A DNA stretch of 64,000 nucleotides from an uncultured beta proteobacterium (GTDB lineage: Bacteria; Pseudomonadota; Gammaproteobacteria; Burkholderiales; Burkholderiaceae_C). The DNA is taken from positions 1 through 64,000 of the forward strand of contig CAIJRK010000044.1 of assembly GCA_903823025.1 (NCBI GenBank), given 5' to 3'. Positions 50,661 through 61,090 of this stretch are shown piece by piece; position 1 is the stretch's first letter; each line of letters starts with the position of its first letter. The position numbers were made by a program, and so were the translations under genes. The notes under the pieces are model-generated. The model had not been told where the DNA came from, ran no database searches, and saw only the letters and a program-made list of their open reading frames with translations.

Positions 50661-52619
50661 CTAATCGTTGATCGTAAAAACGGCCATGGTTTTGACAAGC
50701 GCCTCCGCCTGACTTTGCAAGCTGCTGGCCGCAGCGGCCATTTGTTCGACAAGGGCGGCGTTTTGCTGCGTCACCTGATCCATCTGCGTGACCGCTTCGC
50801 CCACTTGCGAGACGCCTAGCGCCTGCTCACGGCTGGCAGCGCTAATTTCGCCCATGAGATCGCTCACACGCTTGATGGCGCTCACCACCTCTGCCATGGT
50901 GCGCCCCGCCTGATCAACCAGCGCCGAGCCTTGCTCAACCCGCGCCACGCTGATGCCAATCAGACTCTTGATCTCTTTGGCCGCCTGCGCTGAACGCCCA
51001 GCCAAGCTACGCACTTCAACGGCCACGACAGCAAAGCCACGGCCCTGTTCGCCCGCGTGGGCCGCTTCTACCGCCGCATTCAGGGCCAGAATATTGGTTT
51101 GAAAGGCGATGCTGTCAATGACGCCAATAATGTCGCCTATCTTGCGCGAGGCCTCGTTAATGCCCTTCATGGTGTGGACCACCTGACTGACGACATCACC
51201 GCCTTGAACGGCTACCGCAGAGGCATTCAGGGCCAGTTGATTGGCTTGGTGCGCGCTATCAGCATTTTGTTTGACCGTGGCACTCAGTTCTTCCATGGAA
51301 GCCGCAGTTTGTTCCAGCGCACTGGCCTGACTTTCGGTGCGCGCTGACAAGTCATGGTTGCCCTGCACAATTTCAGCACTGGCCGCCGCGACGCCATCAG
51401 AACCCAGGCGCACAGCAGCGACCACCCGGGCAAGGTTGTCCTGCATCCGCTTGAGTTGTGCCATCAAGCTGCGCTCGTCATGGGGGGCGACGTGGATCGA
51501 ACCCTCCAGATGACCCTGCGCCACCCGTACAGCAATGGCGGCAGCCTCTGACGGTTCACCCCCGAGGGGACGCAAGACCAAACGCGTGATCAAAAAGTTT
51601 AGCCCCCATGACACGGCAATCACACTCAGCAGACCCAGGATGACGGCCACATAGCGCAGGCGATTAACCCCTGCCAGCGCTTTGTCATCGGGTACGGTGG
51701 TGGCAAACGACCAGGCAGTTGGGGTGGCACCCATTTGTACCGGCACGTAAATACGCGTCACCTCGGTTTGCAGTTGTTCATTGAAATACCGGGTCTCGTG
51801 CTTGAGTCCCGCTTTGATGGCAGTTTTGGCGGCCATCATCTGTTCAGAGGTGCCCAAGTCCTGACCGATATTTTTGGCATCGCCATCGCCCACATACAAA
51901 CCCCCGTTGGAGATCAGACTGGCAAAGCCGGTTTCATACAGACGCAGCGCGCCGACTTCTTTCTGAAAACTCTCCAGCGACAAGTCAATTCCAACCACGC
52001 CAACAAACTTGCCATTGACCTGAATGGGCACGACCACCGAGGTAATCAACACATCTTTGCCCGCGACTTTGTAGAGATAGGGTTCAAGCAGCGTCTCGGT
52101 GCCCGATTGTTTGGCCAGCAGGTAGTAGTCGCCCGCGCCCGGTTTGTCGTAATCGGTCAGCGGCTCGACCACAATGCTGGCCCCGCCGCGGTTCCAGTAG
52201 GGCACGTAACGCCCGGTGGCATCGTGGCCGGGTTGACCCACGTTGTCAGCGTCCAAACCATCAAACGCGTTGGGCTCCCACCCCGTCCAGACCGCCAGAA
52301 AGCTGGTGTCGCCTTCCAGCACGCTTTTGAGCATGACATCGGTGGCGGCACGGCTGTTCATCTCAGCCGACTTAAGACCCCCCAAAGCATGGGCCAGCGT
52401 GCGCACCGCGTCCAGCGCGACCTCCACACGCGCTGAAGTCTGGCTGGCGTGGGTTCGGGCCAGCTGCTCGGCGTATTGATGGATAACCTTTTTTTGCTGC
52501 GTGGTGGCCTGGTAGGTCAACCAGCCAATTGTCAAGGTAAAACTTGCCAGAACAAGCGCCGCAATCAACGGCAAGACTCTCATTTGAAGCGTGGTCGTGG
52601 TCGTTTTTTTGGCTGGCAT
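50661..52619 (-). CDS. methyl-accepting chemotaxis protein with dCache-type sensor, no WETF tail
   Basis: Periplasmic dCache (VVGIDLSLESFQKEV), HAMP, MCP hairpin; ends ALVKTMAVFTIND. Confidence 0.95.
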   Translation of the reverse strand: MPAKKTTTTTLQMRVLPLIAALVLASFTLTIGWLTYQATTQQKKVIHQYAEQLARTHASQTSARVEVALDAVRTLAHALGGLKSAEMNSRAATDVMLKSVLEGDTSFLAVWTGWEPNAFDGLDADNVGQPGHDATGRYVPYWNRGGASIVVEPLTDYDKPGAGDYYLLAKQSGTETLLEPYLYKVAGKDVLITSVVVPIQVNGKFVGVVGIDLSLESFQKEVGALRLYETGFASLISNGGLYVGDGDAKNIGQDLGTSEQMMAAKTAIKAGLKHETRYFNEQLQTEVTRIYVPVQMGATPTAWSFATTVPDDKALAGVNRLRYVAVILGLLSVIAVSWGLNFLITRLVLRPLGGEPSEAAAIAVRVAQGHLEGSIHVAPHDERSLMAQLKRMQDNLARVVAAVRLGSDGVAAASAEIVQGNHDLSARTESQASALEQTAASMEELSATVKQNADSAHQANQLALNASAVAVQGGDVVSQVVHTMKGINEASRKIGDIIGVIDSIAFQTNILALNAAVEAAHAGEQGRGFAVVAVEVRSLAGRSAQAAKEIKSLIGISVARVEQGSALVDQAGRTMAEVVSAIKRVSDLMGEISAASREQALGVSQVGEAVTQMDQVTQQNAALVEQMAAAASSLQSQAEALVKTMAVFTIND

Positions 52620-52924
52620 GACTGAGTTTTTAGAGTGGGAAATGTTTTTAACGCTAGGCAATAATTGTGCCGCAGACAGCCACCCTTTGACTGGGTTGTC
52701 AATGAAATAGGCATTAATTTGGTGCACGATTCTTTGTCGTGAAAGCGCTCATTCGGCTTAAAGCCTGGTCGCCGTAAAACCCAGAGGGTCGCCACGTTTA
52801 AAGTGCGCACCTCCAACCCTTGCCACACTGTTTTTTTGAAGGTACACAAAGTGTTTCTAAAATTGGCCCACCTCATTTTTGGGGCAGATGGGTGGGACCC
52901 TTGGCCGAAAGCAAAGAAACATCG

Positions 52925-54487
52925 ATGAGTCACAAGACGCCTTTTGAAATCGCACGCGAAACACTCAAACAATTGGTGGCGCGCCAGCTGGCGCCCACGC
53001 CGCTTAATTACCAACTGATTTACAGCGAAGTGTCGGGGCTGCACATGGCGCCTCCTTTTCCAAGCGAGCAGTTGCGAGACATCGCACAGGCCTTGCCCAC
53101 CAAAACACCCGGCCAGCAAAGGCAGCGTGGAATGCTGGATTTCGCCATCGGACAACGCAACTGGGAAGGGGTTAAAAATGCCCTGATGGCTTATGGCGGC
53201 TTCAGCCCGCCCGCCCCGACGCAGGCGAACGCCAGAACGCTTGAAACTCCGACCAATTGGGGATCGTCGGACGCACCCGCCGCTGACGCGCCCGCGTTAA
53301 CCGCTGATTTTTTTGAACAGATTGCCCGTCTCATTGAGTACGCGCTGCCCGCCATGGGGTCTGATGACGCCCGGTTTATTGATCAAACACAGAACTTGCT
53401 GACCGCCATGCGCCAGCCGGGAGTCGATGCCTTGACGGTCAAAACCCTGTTGAACAGCTTTGGTAACCGGTTGTCGTTTGCCGCCGAAGAGCAGGCTGAA
53501 ATCAAGCTCACGCTGCTCAAGTTATTGCACTTGATTGTTGAAAATATTGGTGACATCAGCCCGGAGGATCAATGGCTCACCGGGCAGGTCGAGGCGTTGA
53601 TGACGGCCTGCGAGCCGCCCCTGACCCTGCGCCGACTCGATGACATCGGGCACCGCCTGCACGATGTCATCCACAAACAAAAGGAGGCCAAAGGTCAGGC
53701 GCTGGAGATGCAGGAGGAAATGCGCCAGTTGCTCGCCACATTCATCGAGCGCTTGTCCTTCATGAGCGACTCCACCAGCATTTATTACGGCCAGATAGAA
53801 AGAAATGCGCGTCTGATGGAAGACGCTAAAACCATGGCCGACATTACCCCCGTGCTCAAGGAAATGGTCAACGCCACGCGCACGCTGGCGCAAGACAGCC
53901 AGTTGACGCGGGACGAACTCCAGGGTCTGCGTGAAAAAGCGTTAGCCACCGAAACCGAATTAAGCCGCCTGCATCAGGAGCTGGATCGGGCCAGCGCCCT
54001 GGCCCGACACGACCCGCTGACCGGCGCCCTCAACCGAAAAGGGCTGGACGAGGCCTTAACCCGTGAAGTCGCGCTGGTTCAGTACAAAGCAAGTTCCTTA
54101 TGCATGGCCATGCTGGATATTGATAATTTCAAAAAAATAAACGACGAGTTAGGTGTGGAAATAGGCGATGCAGCGTTGGCCCATTTGGCGACAGTCGCGC
54201 GTGAAGCCATGCGCCCGCAGGATATTCTGGCCCGTTATGGCGGCGAAGAATTTGTGATTCTTTTGCCCGACACAACACTGGTCAACGCGCTGCAAGCCAT
54301 GACACGTTTACAACGCGAACTGACCACCCGATTTTTTTTAACAGGAACCGAAAAAAGGTTGATAACCTTCAGTGCCGGCGTGGCCGAAATAGGTGATAAA
54401 GAGACCGGCCCGGAGGCCATTCGCCGCGCTGATCAGGCGATGTATTTAGCCAAGCGGGCGGGTAAAAACCGCGTGCTGGGCGCATGA
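52925..54487 (+). CDS. GGDEF domain diguanylate cyclase
   Basis: RHDPLTGALNRKGLDEAL ... LARYGGEEFVILLPDT; long helical N-terminal region. Confidence 0.93.
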   Translation: MSHKTPFEIARETLKQLVARQLAPTPLNYQLIYSEVSGLHMAPPFPSEQLRDIAQALPTKTPGQQRQRGMLDFAIGQRNWEGVKNALMAYGGFSPPAPTQANARTLETPTNWGSSDAPAADAPALTADFFEQIARLIEYALPAMGSDDARFIDQTQNLLTAMRQPGVDALTVKTLLNSFGNRLSFAAEEQAEIKLTLLKLLHLIVENIGDISPEDQWLTGQVEALMTACEPPLTLRRLDDIGHRLHDVIHKQKEAKGQALEMQEEMRQLLATFIERLSFMSDSTSIYYGQIERNARLMEDAKTMADITPVLKEMVNATRTLAQDSQLTRDELQGLREKALATETELSRLHQELDRASALARHDPLTGALNRKGLDEALTREVALVQYKASSLCMAMLDIDNFKKINDELGVEIGDAALAHLATVAREAMRPQDILARYGGEEFVILLPDTTLVNALQAMTRLQRELTTRFFLTGTEKRLITFSAGVAEIGDKETGPEAIRRADQAMYLAKRAGKNRVLGA

Positions 54488-54505
54488 TTAAAAGAGAAAG
54501 TTGAA

Positions 54506-55084
54506 ATGACCTATTTGATAGCCGGCTTGTTTGTTTTTTTGGGTGTGCATTCGGTGCGAATCGTCTGCGATGACTGGCGCACACAGACGCGCACGCGGTT
54601 GGGCGCGTTGCCCTGGAAAGGCTTGTATTCAATGGCGTCCCTGATTGGCTTTGGGCTGATCGTTTGGGGCTTTAGTCTGGCACGGGAGCAACCCATTCAG
54701 TTATGGAATCCGCCCGCAGGAATGCGCCACCTGGCCTTGCTGTTGACTTTGATTTCTTTTGTGTTGCTGGTGGCCGCTTATGTGCCGGGCAACGGCATCA
54801 AAACGCGCATTCGTCACCCGATGGTGCTGGGCATCAAGCTGTGGGCGGTGGCGCATTTGTTAGCCAACGGCAGCCTCGCGCATGTGGTGTTATTTGGCTC
54901 GTTATTGGTGTGGGCCATTTTTGATTTCAGCGCGGCCCGCCAGCGTGACCGAGTCACCGACGCGCACTATCCCCACGGCACGGCGGGGCGCACCGGCGTG
55001 ACTGTGGCGGTCGGCGTAGGCGCGTGGATTGCGTTCACGTTATGGCTGCACGGCTTATTGATTGGCGTGCGGCCTTTGGGTTAA
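54506..55084 (+). CDS. NnrU family membrane protein
   Basis: Multi-TM; GNGIKTRIRHPMVLGIKLWAVAHLLANG motif typical of NnrU. Confidence 0.9.
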   Translation: MTYLIAGLFVFLGVHSVRIVCDDWRTQTRTRLGALPWKGLYSMASLIGFGLIVWGFSLAREQPIQLWNPPAGMRHLALLLTLISFVLLVAAYVPGNGIKTRIRHPMVLGIKLWAVAHLLANGSLAHVVLFGSLLVWAIFDFSAARQRDRVTDAHYPHGTAGRTGVTVAVGVGAWIAFTLWLHGLLIGVRPLG

Positions 55085-55114
55085 AAGTTGCGCTAATGAC
55101 CAGGAGCTTGAAAC

Positions 55115-57787
55115 ATGAGTATTCGTCACCTTGATTCACTGTTTGACCCGGCCTCCATTGCCGTTTTTGGCGCCTCGCAGCGGGCCGGCAGTGTGGGGGC
55201 TACCGTCTGGCGCAACCTGAGTTCGGGCCGCTATGCGGGCCTGCTGTACGCCGTCAATCCCAAGTACCGTGAACTCGACGGCCACCCGGTCGTGGCCCGC
55301 GTGGCTGACCTGCCCGCCGTGCCCGACCTGGCCATCATCTGCACGCCACCGGCCACGGTGCCCAAGCTGATTGAAGCGCTGGGACGCTTGGGCACCCGCG
55401 CTGCTGTGGTGATGACAGCGGGCATGACACCCAAGCAAAAGCAGGCCATGTTGTTGGCCGCACGGCGTCATTTGTTGCGCTTGTTGGGACCCAACTGCAT
55501 CGGACTGCTGGCGCCCCACAAGGGCTTGAACGCCAGCTTTTCTCACATTGACGCGCTGCCGGGCGAACTGGCCTTTGTGTCGCAGTCAGGCGCGCTGGTG
55601 ACGGCCATGCTGGACTGGGCGCAAGGGCAGGGCATTGGTTTTTCACACTTCGTGTCGCTGGGCGAACACGCCGATGTGGACTTTGGCGACATGCTGGACT
55701 ACCTCGCCAGCGACCCCCAAACGCGCGCTGTTTTGTTGTATGTCGAGTCCATCGAGTCACCCCGCAAGTTCATGTCGGCGGCGCGGGCAGCCGCACGTAA
55801 CAAGCCGGTCATTGTGGTCAAGGCTGGGCGCTCACTGCAGGGTCAGTTAGCGGCGGCCTCACACACTGGCGCGCTGGCTGGCTCGGACTTGGTGTTTGAC
55901 GCAGCGCTGGCCCGGGCGGGCATGTTGCGGGTCAACACCTTGCAAGAGCTATTTTTGGCCGCTGAGACCTTGTCGCGGTTTCGCACCAACACCAGCGACA
56001 ACCTCACGATTCTGACCAACGGCGGCGGCGCCGGTGTCATGGCCGCTGACGCTGCCGCCCATGCTGGCGTCAAGCTGACCGAACTCAGTGCGACCACCCT
56101 CAAAAAGCTCGATGCGGTGTTGCCGCCCAACTGGTCACACGGCAACCCGGTGGACATCATTGGCGATGCGCCAGTGACGCGCTATGAACAAGCCTTGAAA
56201 GTGCTCAACGACGACCCTGCCATTGGCGCCGTGTTGTTCATCCATGCGCCAACCGCCATCGTGCCGAGCGCCGACATTGCGCGAGCACTGGTGCCACTGG
56301 CACAACACCCCACTCATGAGCCGCCGCACCTGATGAGCTGCTGGCTGGGGGACCAAGCCGTCGCGCAGGCACGTCAGTGTTTTCAGACGGCAGGCATTGC
56401 CAACTTTGATACGCCAGAGCAGGCGGTGAGCGCGTTTTCCATGTTGCAGCGCTATCGCCACAACCAGGCCGAACTCACCGAGGCACCGCCCGCGTGGCTG
56501 CCCAACTGGCGCACCGACACCGCCAAAATCAAAACTTTGGTACAAGCCGCCTTGGCACAAGGCCGCGAGATGCTGACCGAGCCTGAAGCCAAAGCCGTGC
56601 TGGAGGCCTGCCACATTCCGGTGGTGCCGACACAGCGCGTGGACGCCCAGCCCGACAGCGCCGCACACGCCGCACAGGCACTGGGTTTCCCGGTAGTGCT
56701 CAAAATTTTGTCAGACGATATTTCGCACAAGTCGGATGTCGGCGGCGTCGCCCTGAATTTGCAGGACGAGGCCGAAGTCCGCGCAGCCGCGCAAACCATG
56801 TTGACGCGCATCCAGCGCCAACACCCGCAAGCGCGCCTTCAAGGCTTTACCGTGCAGACCATGGTGCGCCGCGCCCATGCCCAGGAACTGATTGTGGGCA
56901 GCACGATTGACAACGTGTTTGGCCCCATCATTTTGTTTGGTCAAGGTGGCACCGCTGTTGAAGTCATGGCTGACCGGGCCGTCGCGCTGCCCCCGTTGAA
57001 TGTGCCGCTGGCGAAAGCGCTGGTGTCGCGCACCCGCGTGGCCCGCCTGCTCGCCGGGTGGCGTGATGCGCCCGCAGTGGACGAGGCCGCGTTACATGGC
57101 GTGTTGGTCGCGGTGTCGCAACTGCTGGCCGAAGTGCCCGAGATTGCCGAACTGGACATTAACCCCTTGATCGTCAACTTTGAAGGGGCGATAGCGCTGG
57201 ATGCCCGCATCCGTCTGAGCGCCAAAGCCCCTGCCGGGGCCAACAACTTTGCCATTCAGCCCTACCCGGTGCAACTGGAAGAAACTTTGACCTGGCAAGG
57301 TCGCCCGCTGTTGCTGCGCCCAATTCGCCCTGAAGATGAGGCGCTGCACATGGAATTTTTGCAGCATCTGGACCCTGAAGATGTCCGGCTGCGGGTGTTC
57401 TACAGCAAGCGCGCCATGGCCCGCAGTGAACTGGCCCGGCTGGTGCAAATTGACTACTCGCGTGAAATGGCTTTTGTGGCGCTGGCCCCCGGCCCGGACG
57501 GGCAGCTGCAAACGCTGGGCGTGGTGCGCGCCCTGGCCGACCCGGACAATATCGAAGCAGAATTTGGCGTGATTGTTCGCTCTGAACTCAAGGGCAGCGG
57601 TTTAGGACGTTTGTTAATGGAAAAGATGATCGCCTATTTGCGTGCCCAAGGCACGCAACGGCTGGTCGCCACGGTGCTCGACTACAACGACCGGATGCTC
57701 AAACTGGCCAAAGAACTCGGTTTCAAGCAAGACCCGGCGCCCCGGGATGGCGAGGGCACCAAGGCCATTTTTCTGGCGCTCACTTAA
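55115..57787 (+). CDS. bifunctional acyl-CoA synthetase (ADP-forming type)/GNAT N-acetyltransferase (Pat-like)
   Basis: CoA-binding domain, GPNCIGLLAPHKGLNA, ATP-grasp region, C-terminal GNAT (FGVIVRSELKGSGLGRLLMEKMIAYLR). Confidence 0.94.
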   Translation: MSIRHLDSLFDPASIAVFGASQRAGSVGATVWRNLSSGRYAGLLYAVNPKYRELDGHPVVARVADLPAVPDLAIICTPPATVPKLIEALGRLGTRAAVVMTAGMTPKQKQAMLLAARRHLLRLLGPNCIGLLAPHKGLNASFSHIDALPGELAFVSQSGALVTAMLDWAQGQGIGFSHFVSLGEHADVDFGDMLDYLASDPQTRAVLLYVESIESPRKFMSAARAAARNKPVIVVKAGRSLQGQLAAASHTGALAGSDLVFDAALARAGMLRVNTLQELFLAAETLSRFRTNTSDNLTILTNGGGAGVMAADAAAHAGVKLTELSATTLKKLDAVLPPNWSHGNPVDIIGDAPVTRYEQALKVLNDDPAIGAVLFIHAPTAIVPSADIARALVPLAQHPTHEPPHLMSCWLGDQAVAQARQCFQTAGIANFDTPEQAVSAFSMLQRYRHNQAELTEAPPAWLPNWRTDTAKIKTLVQAALAQGREMLTEPEAKAVLEACHIPVVPTQRVDAQPDSAAHAAQALGFPVVLKILSDDISHKSDVGGVALNLQDEAEVRAAAQTMLTRIQRQHPQARLQGFTVQTMVRRAHAQELIVGSTIDNVFGPIILFGQGGTAVEVMADRAVALPPLNVPLAKALVSRTRVARLLAGWRDAPAVDEAALHGVLVAVSQLLAEVPEIAELDINPLIVNFEGAIALDARIRLSAKAPAGANNFAIQPYPVQLEETLTWQGRPLLLRPIRPEDEALHMEFLQHLDPEDVRLRVFYSKRAMARSELARLVQIDYSREMAFVALAPGPDGQLQTLGVVRALADPDNIEAEFGVIVRSELKGSGLGRLLMEKMIAYLRAQGTQRLVATVLDYNDRMLKLAKELGFKQDPAPRDGEGTKAIFLALT

Positions 57788-57992
57788 TGCCCATCGTCCA
57801 CTGAATCAGGTATTTGGCGACGAAGCCAACCATGCCAAAGCCAAGGCCCAGAAAAATGATGAAGGTGCCAAATTTGCCAGCCTTGGATGACCACGCCAGT
57901 TGACCAATGATGAACAACATATAGAGCATGAAGGCGCCTACGCCAAAGGTCAGCCCGAAGGCGGAGATTTGTTCTTCTGAATAGCCAAACAT
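57780..57992 (-). CDS. DUF2788 family small membrane protein
   Basis: MFGYSEEQISAFGLTFGVGAFMLYMLFIIGQLAWSSKAGKFGTFIIF. Confidence 0.8.
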   Translation of the reverse strand: MFGYSEEQISAFGLTFGVGAFMLYMLFIIGQLAWSSKAGKFGTFIIFLGLGFGMVGFVAKYLIQWTMGIK

Positions 57993-58825
57993 TAGCGGAC
58001 CTCCCGTTCAGGTAAAGAGGCGGTCTCGACCAGATCGCGGTAAGCGTGCCAACTGGCATGGCCTAACAAGGGCACCGTCACAACCAGACCCAACAAGGCC
58101 AGACCCAAACCCAGCAGCGTCAGGCCCATGATGAGCGCCGCCCACAAGGCCATCGGCACAGGGTTGGTGAGCACGGCGTGCCAACTGGTCAACACCGCTT
58201 GCAACAGCGTGACTTGACGGTCCAGCAACAAGGGAATGGCAATGGCCGTTGAAGCAAAAATGGGCGCCGCCAGCACCCCCCCCAAAGCCAGCCAGAGTTC
58301 AAACAAATAACCCTCTTTGGCGAACATCACATGCTGAATAAAGTCCGTTGGTGTCGCAATAGGCACTGGCGCCAGCAAGGTGATGAGGGCCGCCGAGGTG
58401 ATGACCCAACCCGTACTCGCCAACGCCAACAACACGCCAAACTGCACCAGACACCAATAATCGCTGTCGCGTTGGTTGAAACGCTTGTTTTGCCAATTCA
58501 ACCAGGTTTTCAGCACCACACTGACATCGGCTTTTTCACCCCGCTCCAGCGCACGACTCAAGGCGTACAAGCTGGTAGCCAACACAGGCGCAATGACCAA
58601 AAAGCCGGACAAAGCACCCGCCAGCAACCAAAATCGCTCACGAGCCATAAAGAAGATAGCGGCCCCCACCAAGGCCAGCACCACCCCATGCGCCCAACTG
58701 ATCCAGCCGCAGCGGGCCATATCGCGCCACGCCAGTACCAGCCAGCGCAGGGGCTGCGTCAGGGCGATAGTTCGGATGCCGGGCAAGGCGTCATCGGGAG
58801 GAATGGGGGGAGTTTGTGTGTGCAT
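57992..58825 (-). CDS. DUF2189-type multi-pass membrane protein
   Basis: Hydrophobic segments; RTIALTQPLRWLVLAWRDMARCG, LLGHASWHAYRDLV. Confidence 0.8.
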   Translation of the reverse strand: MHTQTPPIPPDDALPGIRTIALTQPLRWLVLAWRDMARCGWISWAHGVVLALVGAAIFFMARERFWLLAGALSGFLVIAPVLATSLYALSRALERGEKADVSVVLKTWLNWQNKRFNQRDSDYWCLVQFGVLLALASTGWVITSAALITLLAPVPIATPTDFIQHVMFAKEGYLFELWLALGGVLAAPIFASTAIAIPLLLDRQVTLLQAVLTSWHAVLTNPVPMALWAALIMGLTLLGLGLALLGLVVTVPLLGHASWHAYRDLVETASLPEREVR

Positions 58826-58909
58826 AAGGCAGGCGAGTTGACGTGAGTGCGGCTAGTTTAAGCCTTACCCGCAACGCATAATCTTAGACTTTGCCGCCAG
58901 GAGATTGCC

Positions 58910-59275
58910 ATGACACGCCCCATTCTTGATGAATCACACCTTCACCCCGCCATTCGGGAAAGGGTAGCCAATCACGAGCAAGCCATCGTGCGCGAGGTAC
59001 AAACGGCGGTGGCAACGCACCCCGTTGTCGTCATCGGCATGGGGATGAACCCGTTCCCTAAAAAAGCATGCAAGGCGCTCGATGCGGCGGGTGTGGCGCA
59101 TCACTATCTGGAATATGGCAATTATTTCAACACCTGGCGCCAACGCAACGCACTCAAACTGTGGACCGGCTGGCCCAGTTTTCCGATGGTGTTTGTAAAA
59201 GGCATGTTGATCGGCGGCGCGGACGACCTAGCCAAACTGATTGCCAGCGGTGAGCTTAAAAAACTGCTGAACTGA
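58910..59275 (+). CDS. glutaredoxin-fold protein lacking the CxxC active site
   Basis: Glutaredoxin-like YLEYGNYFNTWRQRNALKLWTGWPSFPMVFVKGMLIGGADDLAKLIASGEL but active-site position reads GMNPFPKKACKAL. Confidence 0.85.
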   Translation: MTRPILDESHLHPAIRERVANHEQAIVREVQTAVATHPVVVIGMGMNPFPKKACKALDAAGVAHHYLEYGNYFNTWRQRNALKLWTGWPSFPMVFVKGMLIGGADDLAKLIASGELKKLLN

Positions 59276-59280
59276 ACGAC

Positions 59281-59315
59281 AAAAAGCCGGACATCGCTGA
59301 CTGCGATGTCCGGCT
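59281..59315 (-). terminator. Rho-independent terminator for the Spy/CpxP-like gene
   Basis: 13-bp perfect stem AGCCGGACATCGC-TGACT-GCGATGTCCGGCT; T-run on the minus strand. Confidence 0.82.
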
Positions 59316-59350
59316 CAGGGACTCAAGCCAAGGCCGGTTAAAGCCTGTGC

Positions 59351-59881
59351 TTAAGGCTTTGCGCTGTAACCCTTGTGGTGGTAATCGCCCTTGCGGCCTT
59401 GCATGGCGCTGGTGTCAAATACTGTCTTTTGTTCGGGTGTCAACACGGCATAAAAAGCCTTGACGGCTTCACCGCGTTTGTCCATCAGCGCTTGCATTTC
59501 GTTCATGTGCTGCGTGCGCAGAGTCTTCATTTGGTCAATGCGCTCGGGCGTGGTCAACTTGTCCATTGCGGCGCGGTCGGGGCGTTGTTTGCTCATCAAA
59601 TCAACCGGGGGGTGCATGGCAGCCAGATAATTCGTCCAGGCCGCTTCTTGTGCGCTGGTGATTTTCAGCTTTGCCTTGAGGTCAGCCTGGCGTTGTGCCA
59701 TGCGTTCCTGCATTTTGGCCGGGTCCATTTTGTCCATGCGGTCATGGCGCATCCCTTGCTGCATGGCGCCGTCTGAACCCATCATGGGACAGTCGTCGCC
59801 ATTCATCGGTTGCGCAAAAGCCGTAAAACCAGCGGTAGCCAACAAGCCTGCGAGTAAAAGGGGTTTGAAAAATGATTTCAT
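59351..59881 (-). CDS. Spy/CpxP family periplasmic protein
   Basis: Signal peptide; LTTPERIDQMKTLRTQHMNEMQALMDKRGEAVKAFYAVLTPEQKTVFD (LTxxQ-type). Confidence 0.82.
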   Translation of the reverse strand: MKSFFKPLLLAGLLATAGFTAFAQPMNGDDCPMMGSDGAMQQGMRHDRMDKMDPAKMQERMAQRQADLKAKLKITSAQEAAWTNYLAAMHPPVDLMSKQRPDRAAMDKLTTPERIDQMKTLRTQHMNEMQALMDKRGEAVKAFYAVLTPEQKTVFDTSAMQGRKGDYHHKGYSAKP

Positions 59882-60071
59882 GTGAACGTCCTTTGAAGTG
59901 GTCTAACGCACAGAACTTGGCGTCAGGTTGGATACAAGTTTGCACGACTTATGTAACGGCGAGGTGATGTGGGGATAAGCATTTGTAAAGTTGCGTTAAA
60001 AAATACAGCTGGAATTTGATGGGATGATGACGTCCATTAAATTTTATTAATCTTCAGAAAAAAGGCCCGCC

Positions 60072-60968
60072 GTGTTTAAGAACGTAATCCTGTATCGAAT
60101 TGGGGCCGGCTGGTCTGCTAGCGTCGCGGAGATCGAAGCCAGCCTGGATAGTGCCCGCTTTGTGGCGTGCGGCGCCAGCCAGGAAAAATCAATCGGCTGG
60201 TGTGAGCCTCGCGGTGAGGCCCATGGCCCACTGGTAGAGTCGGTCGGCGGGCAGATCATGCTCAAGCTGATGATCGAAACACGGGCCTTGCCCGGCTCGG
60301 TCATCACCAAAAAAGCCGAAGAACAGGTGGCCCACATTGAGGCCACGACCGGACGCAAGCCCGGCAGAAAAGAAATTCGTGAAATCAAGGACAGCCTCAA
60401 GCTTGAGCTGTTGCCGATGGCTTTTAGCAAGGAGTCATCGGTCGGCGTCTGGCTTGACCCGGCGGCCATGCTGCTGGTGATTGATGCTGGCAGTCAGGCG
60501 CGCGCCGACGAAGTGGTGACGATGCTGATCAAATCTTTGGCCGGTTTGGCCGTGACCTTAATCAACACCCAGGTGTCGCCCACCGCCGCCATGTCCGAGT
60601 GGCTGATCACGCAAGTGCCACCCTCGGGTTTTACGGTGGACCGCGAGTGTGAACTCAAAGCCGCCGATGAGTCCAAAGCCGTCGTGCGCTATACGCGCCA
60701 TCCGCTCGATACCGATGAAGTGCGTGGTTACGTTGAAAGCGGCAAGCTCCCCACCCGATTGGCACTCACTTGGGACAGTCGCGTCTCGTTTGTGCTGACC
60801 GAGGGGATGCAGCTCAAAAAGCTGGCTTTTCTGGACGTGGTGTTTGAAGGCAGCACCGCCGGAAAAGATGACGGTTTTGATGCCGACACCGCCATTGCAA
60901 CCGGCGAACTGCGCCAACTCATTCCCGATTTGTTGGCCGCCCTGGGCGGCGAAGTAGCGCTGGCTTGA
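60072..60968 (+). CDS. rdgC: recombination-associated protein RdgC
   Basis: MFKNVILYRIGAGW..., EEQVAHIEATTGRKPGRKEIREIKDSLKLELLPMAF, characteristic RdgC. Confidence 0.96.
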   Translation: MFKNVILYRIGAGWSASVAEIEASLDSARFVACGASQEKSIGWCEPRGEAHGPLVESVGGQIMLKLMIETRALPGSVITKKAEEQVAHIEATTGRKPGRKEIREIKDSLKLELLPMAFSKESSVGVWLDPAAMLLVIDAGSQARADEVVTMLIKSLAGLAVTLINTQVSPTAAMSEWLITQVPPSGFTVDRECELKAADESKAVVRYTRHPLDTDEVRGYVESGKLPTRLALTWDSRVSFVLTEGMQLKKLAFLDVVFEGSTAGKDDGFDADTAIATGELRQLIPDLLAALGGEVALA

Positions 60969-61057
60969 CGTTTTTCTACTAAAAATTGCACCGAACTGCA
61001 CCGGGGTGAACAAGCGCTAAGACCCGGTGCACACCAAGGTTTTAACGGGCACTTTAC

Positions 61058-61072
61058 TAGACGACCGGTCTA
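61058..61072. promoter_or_regulatory. TAGAC-N5-GTCTA inverted repeat (NemR-type operator)
   Basis: TAGACGACCGGTCTA located 19 bp upstream of the TetR start codon. Confidence 0.75.
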
Positions 61073-61090
61073 TTTCGACATAATCAAGGC

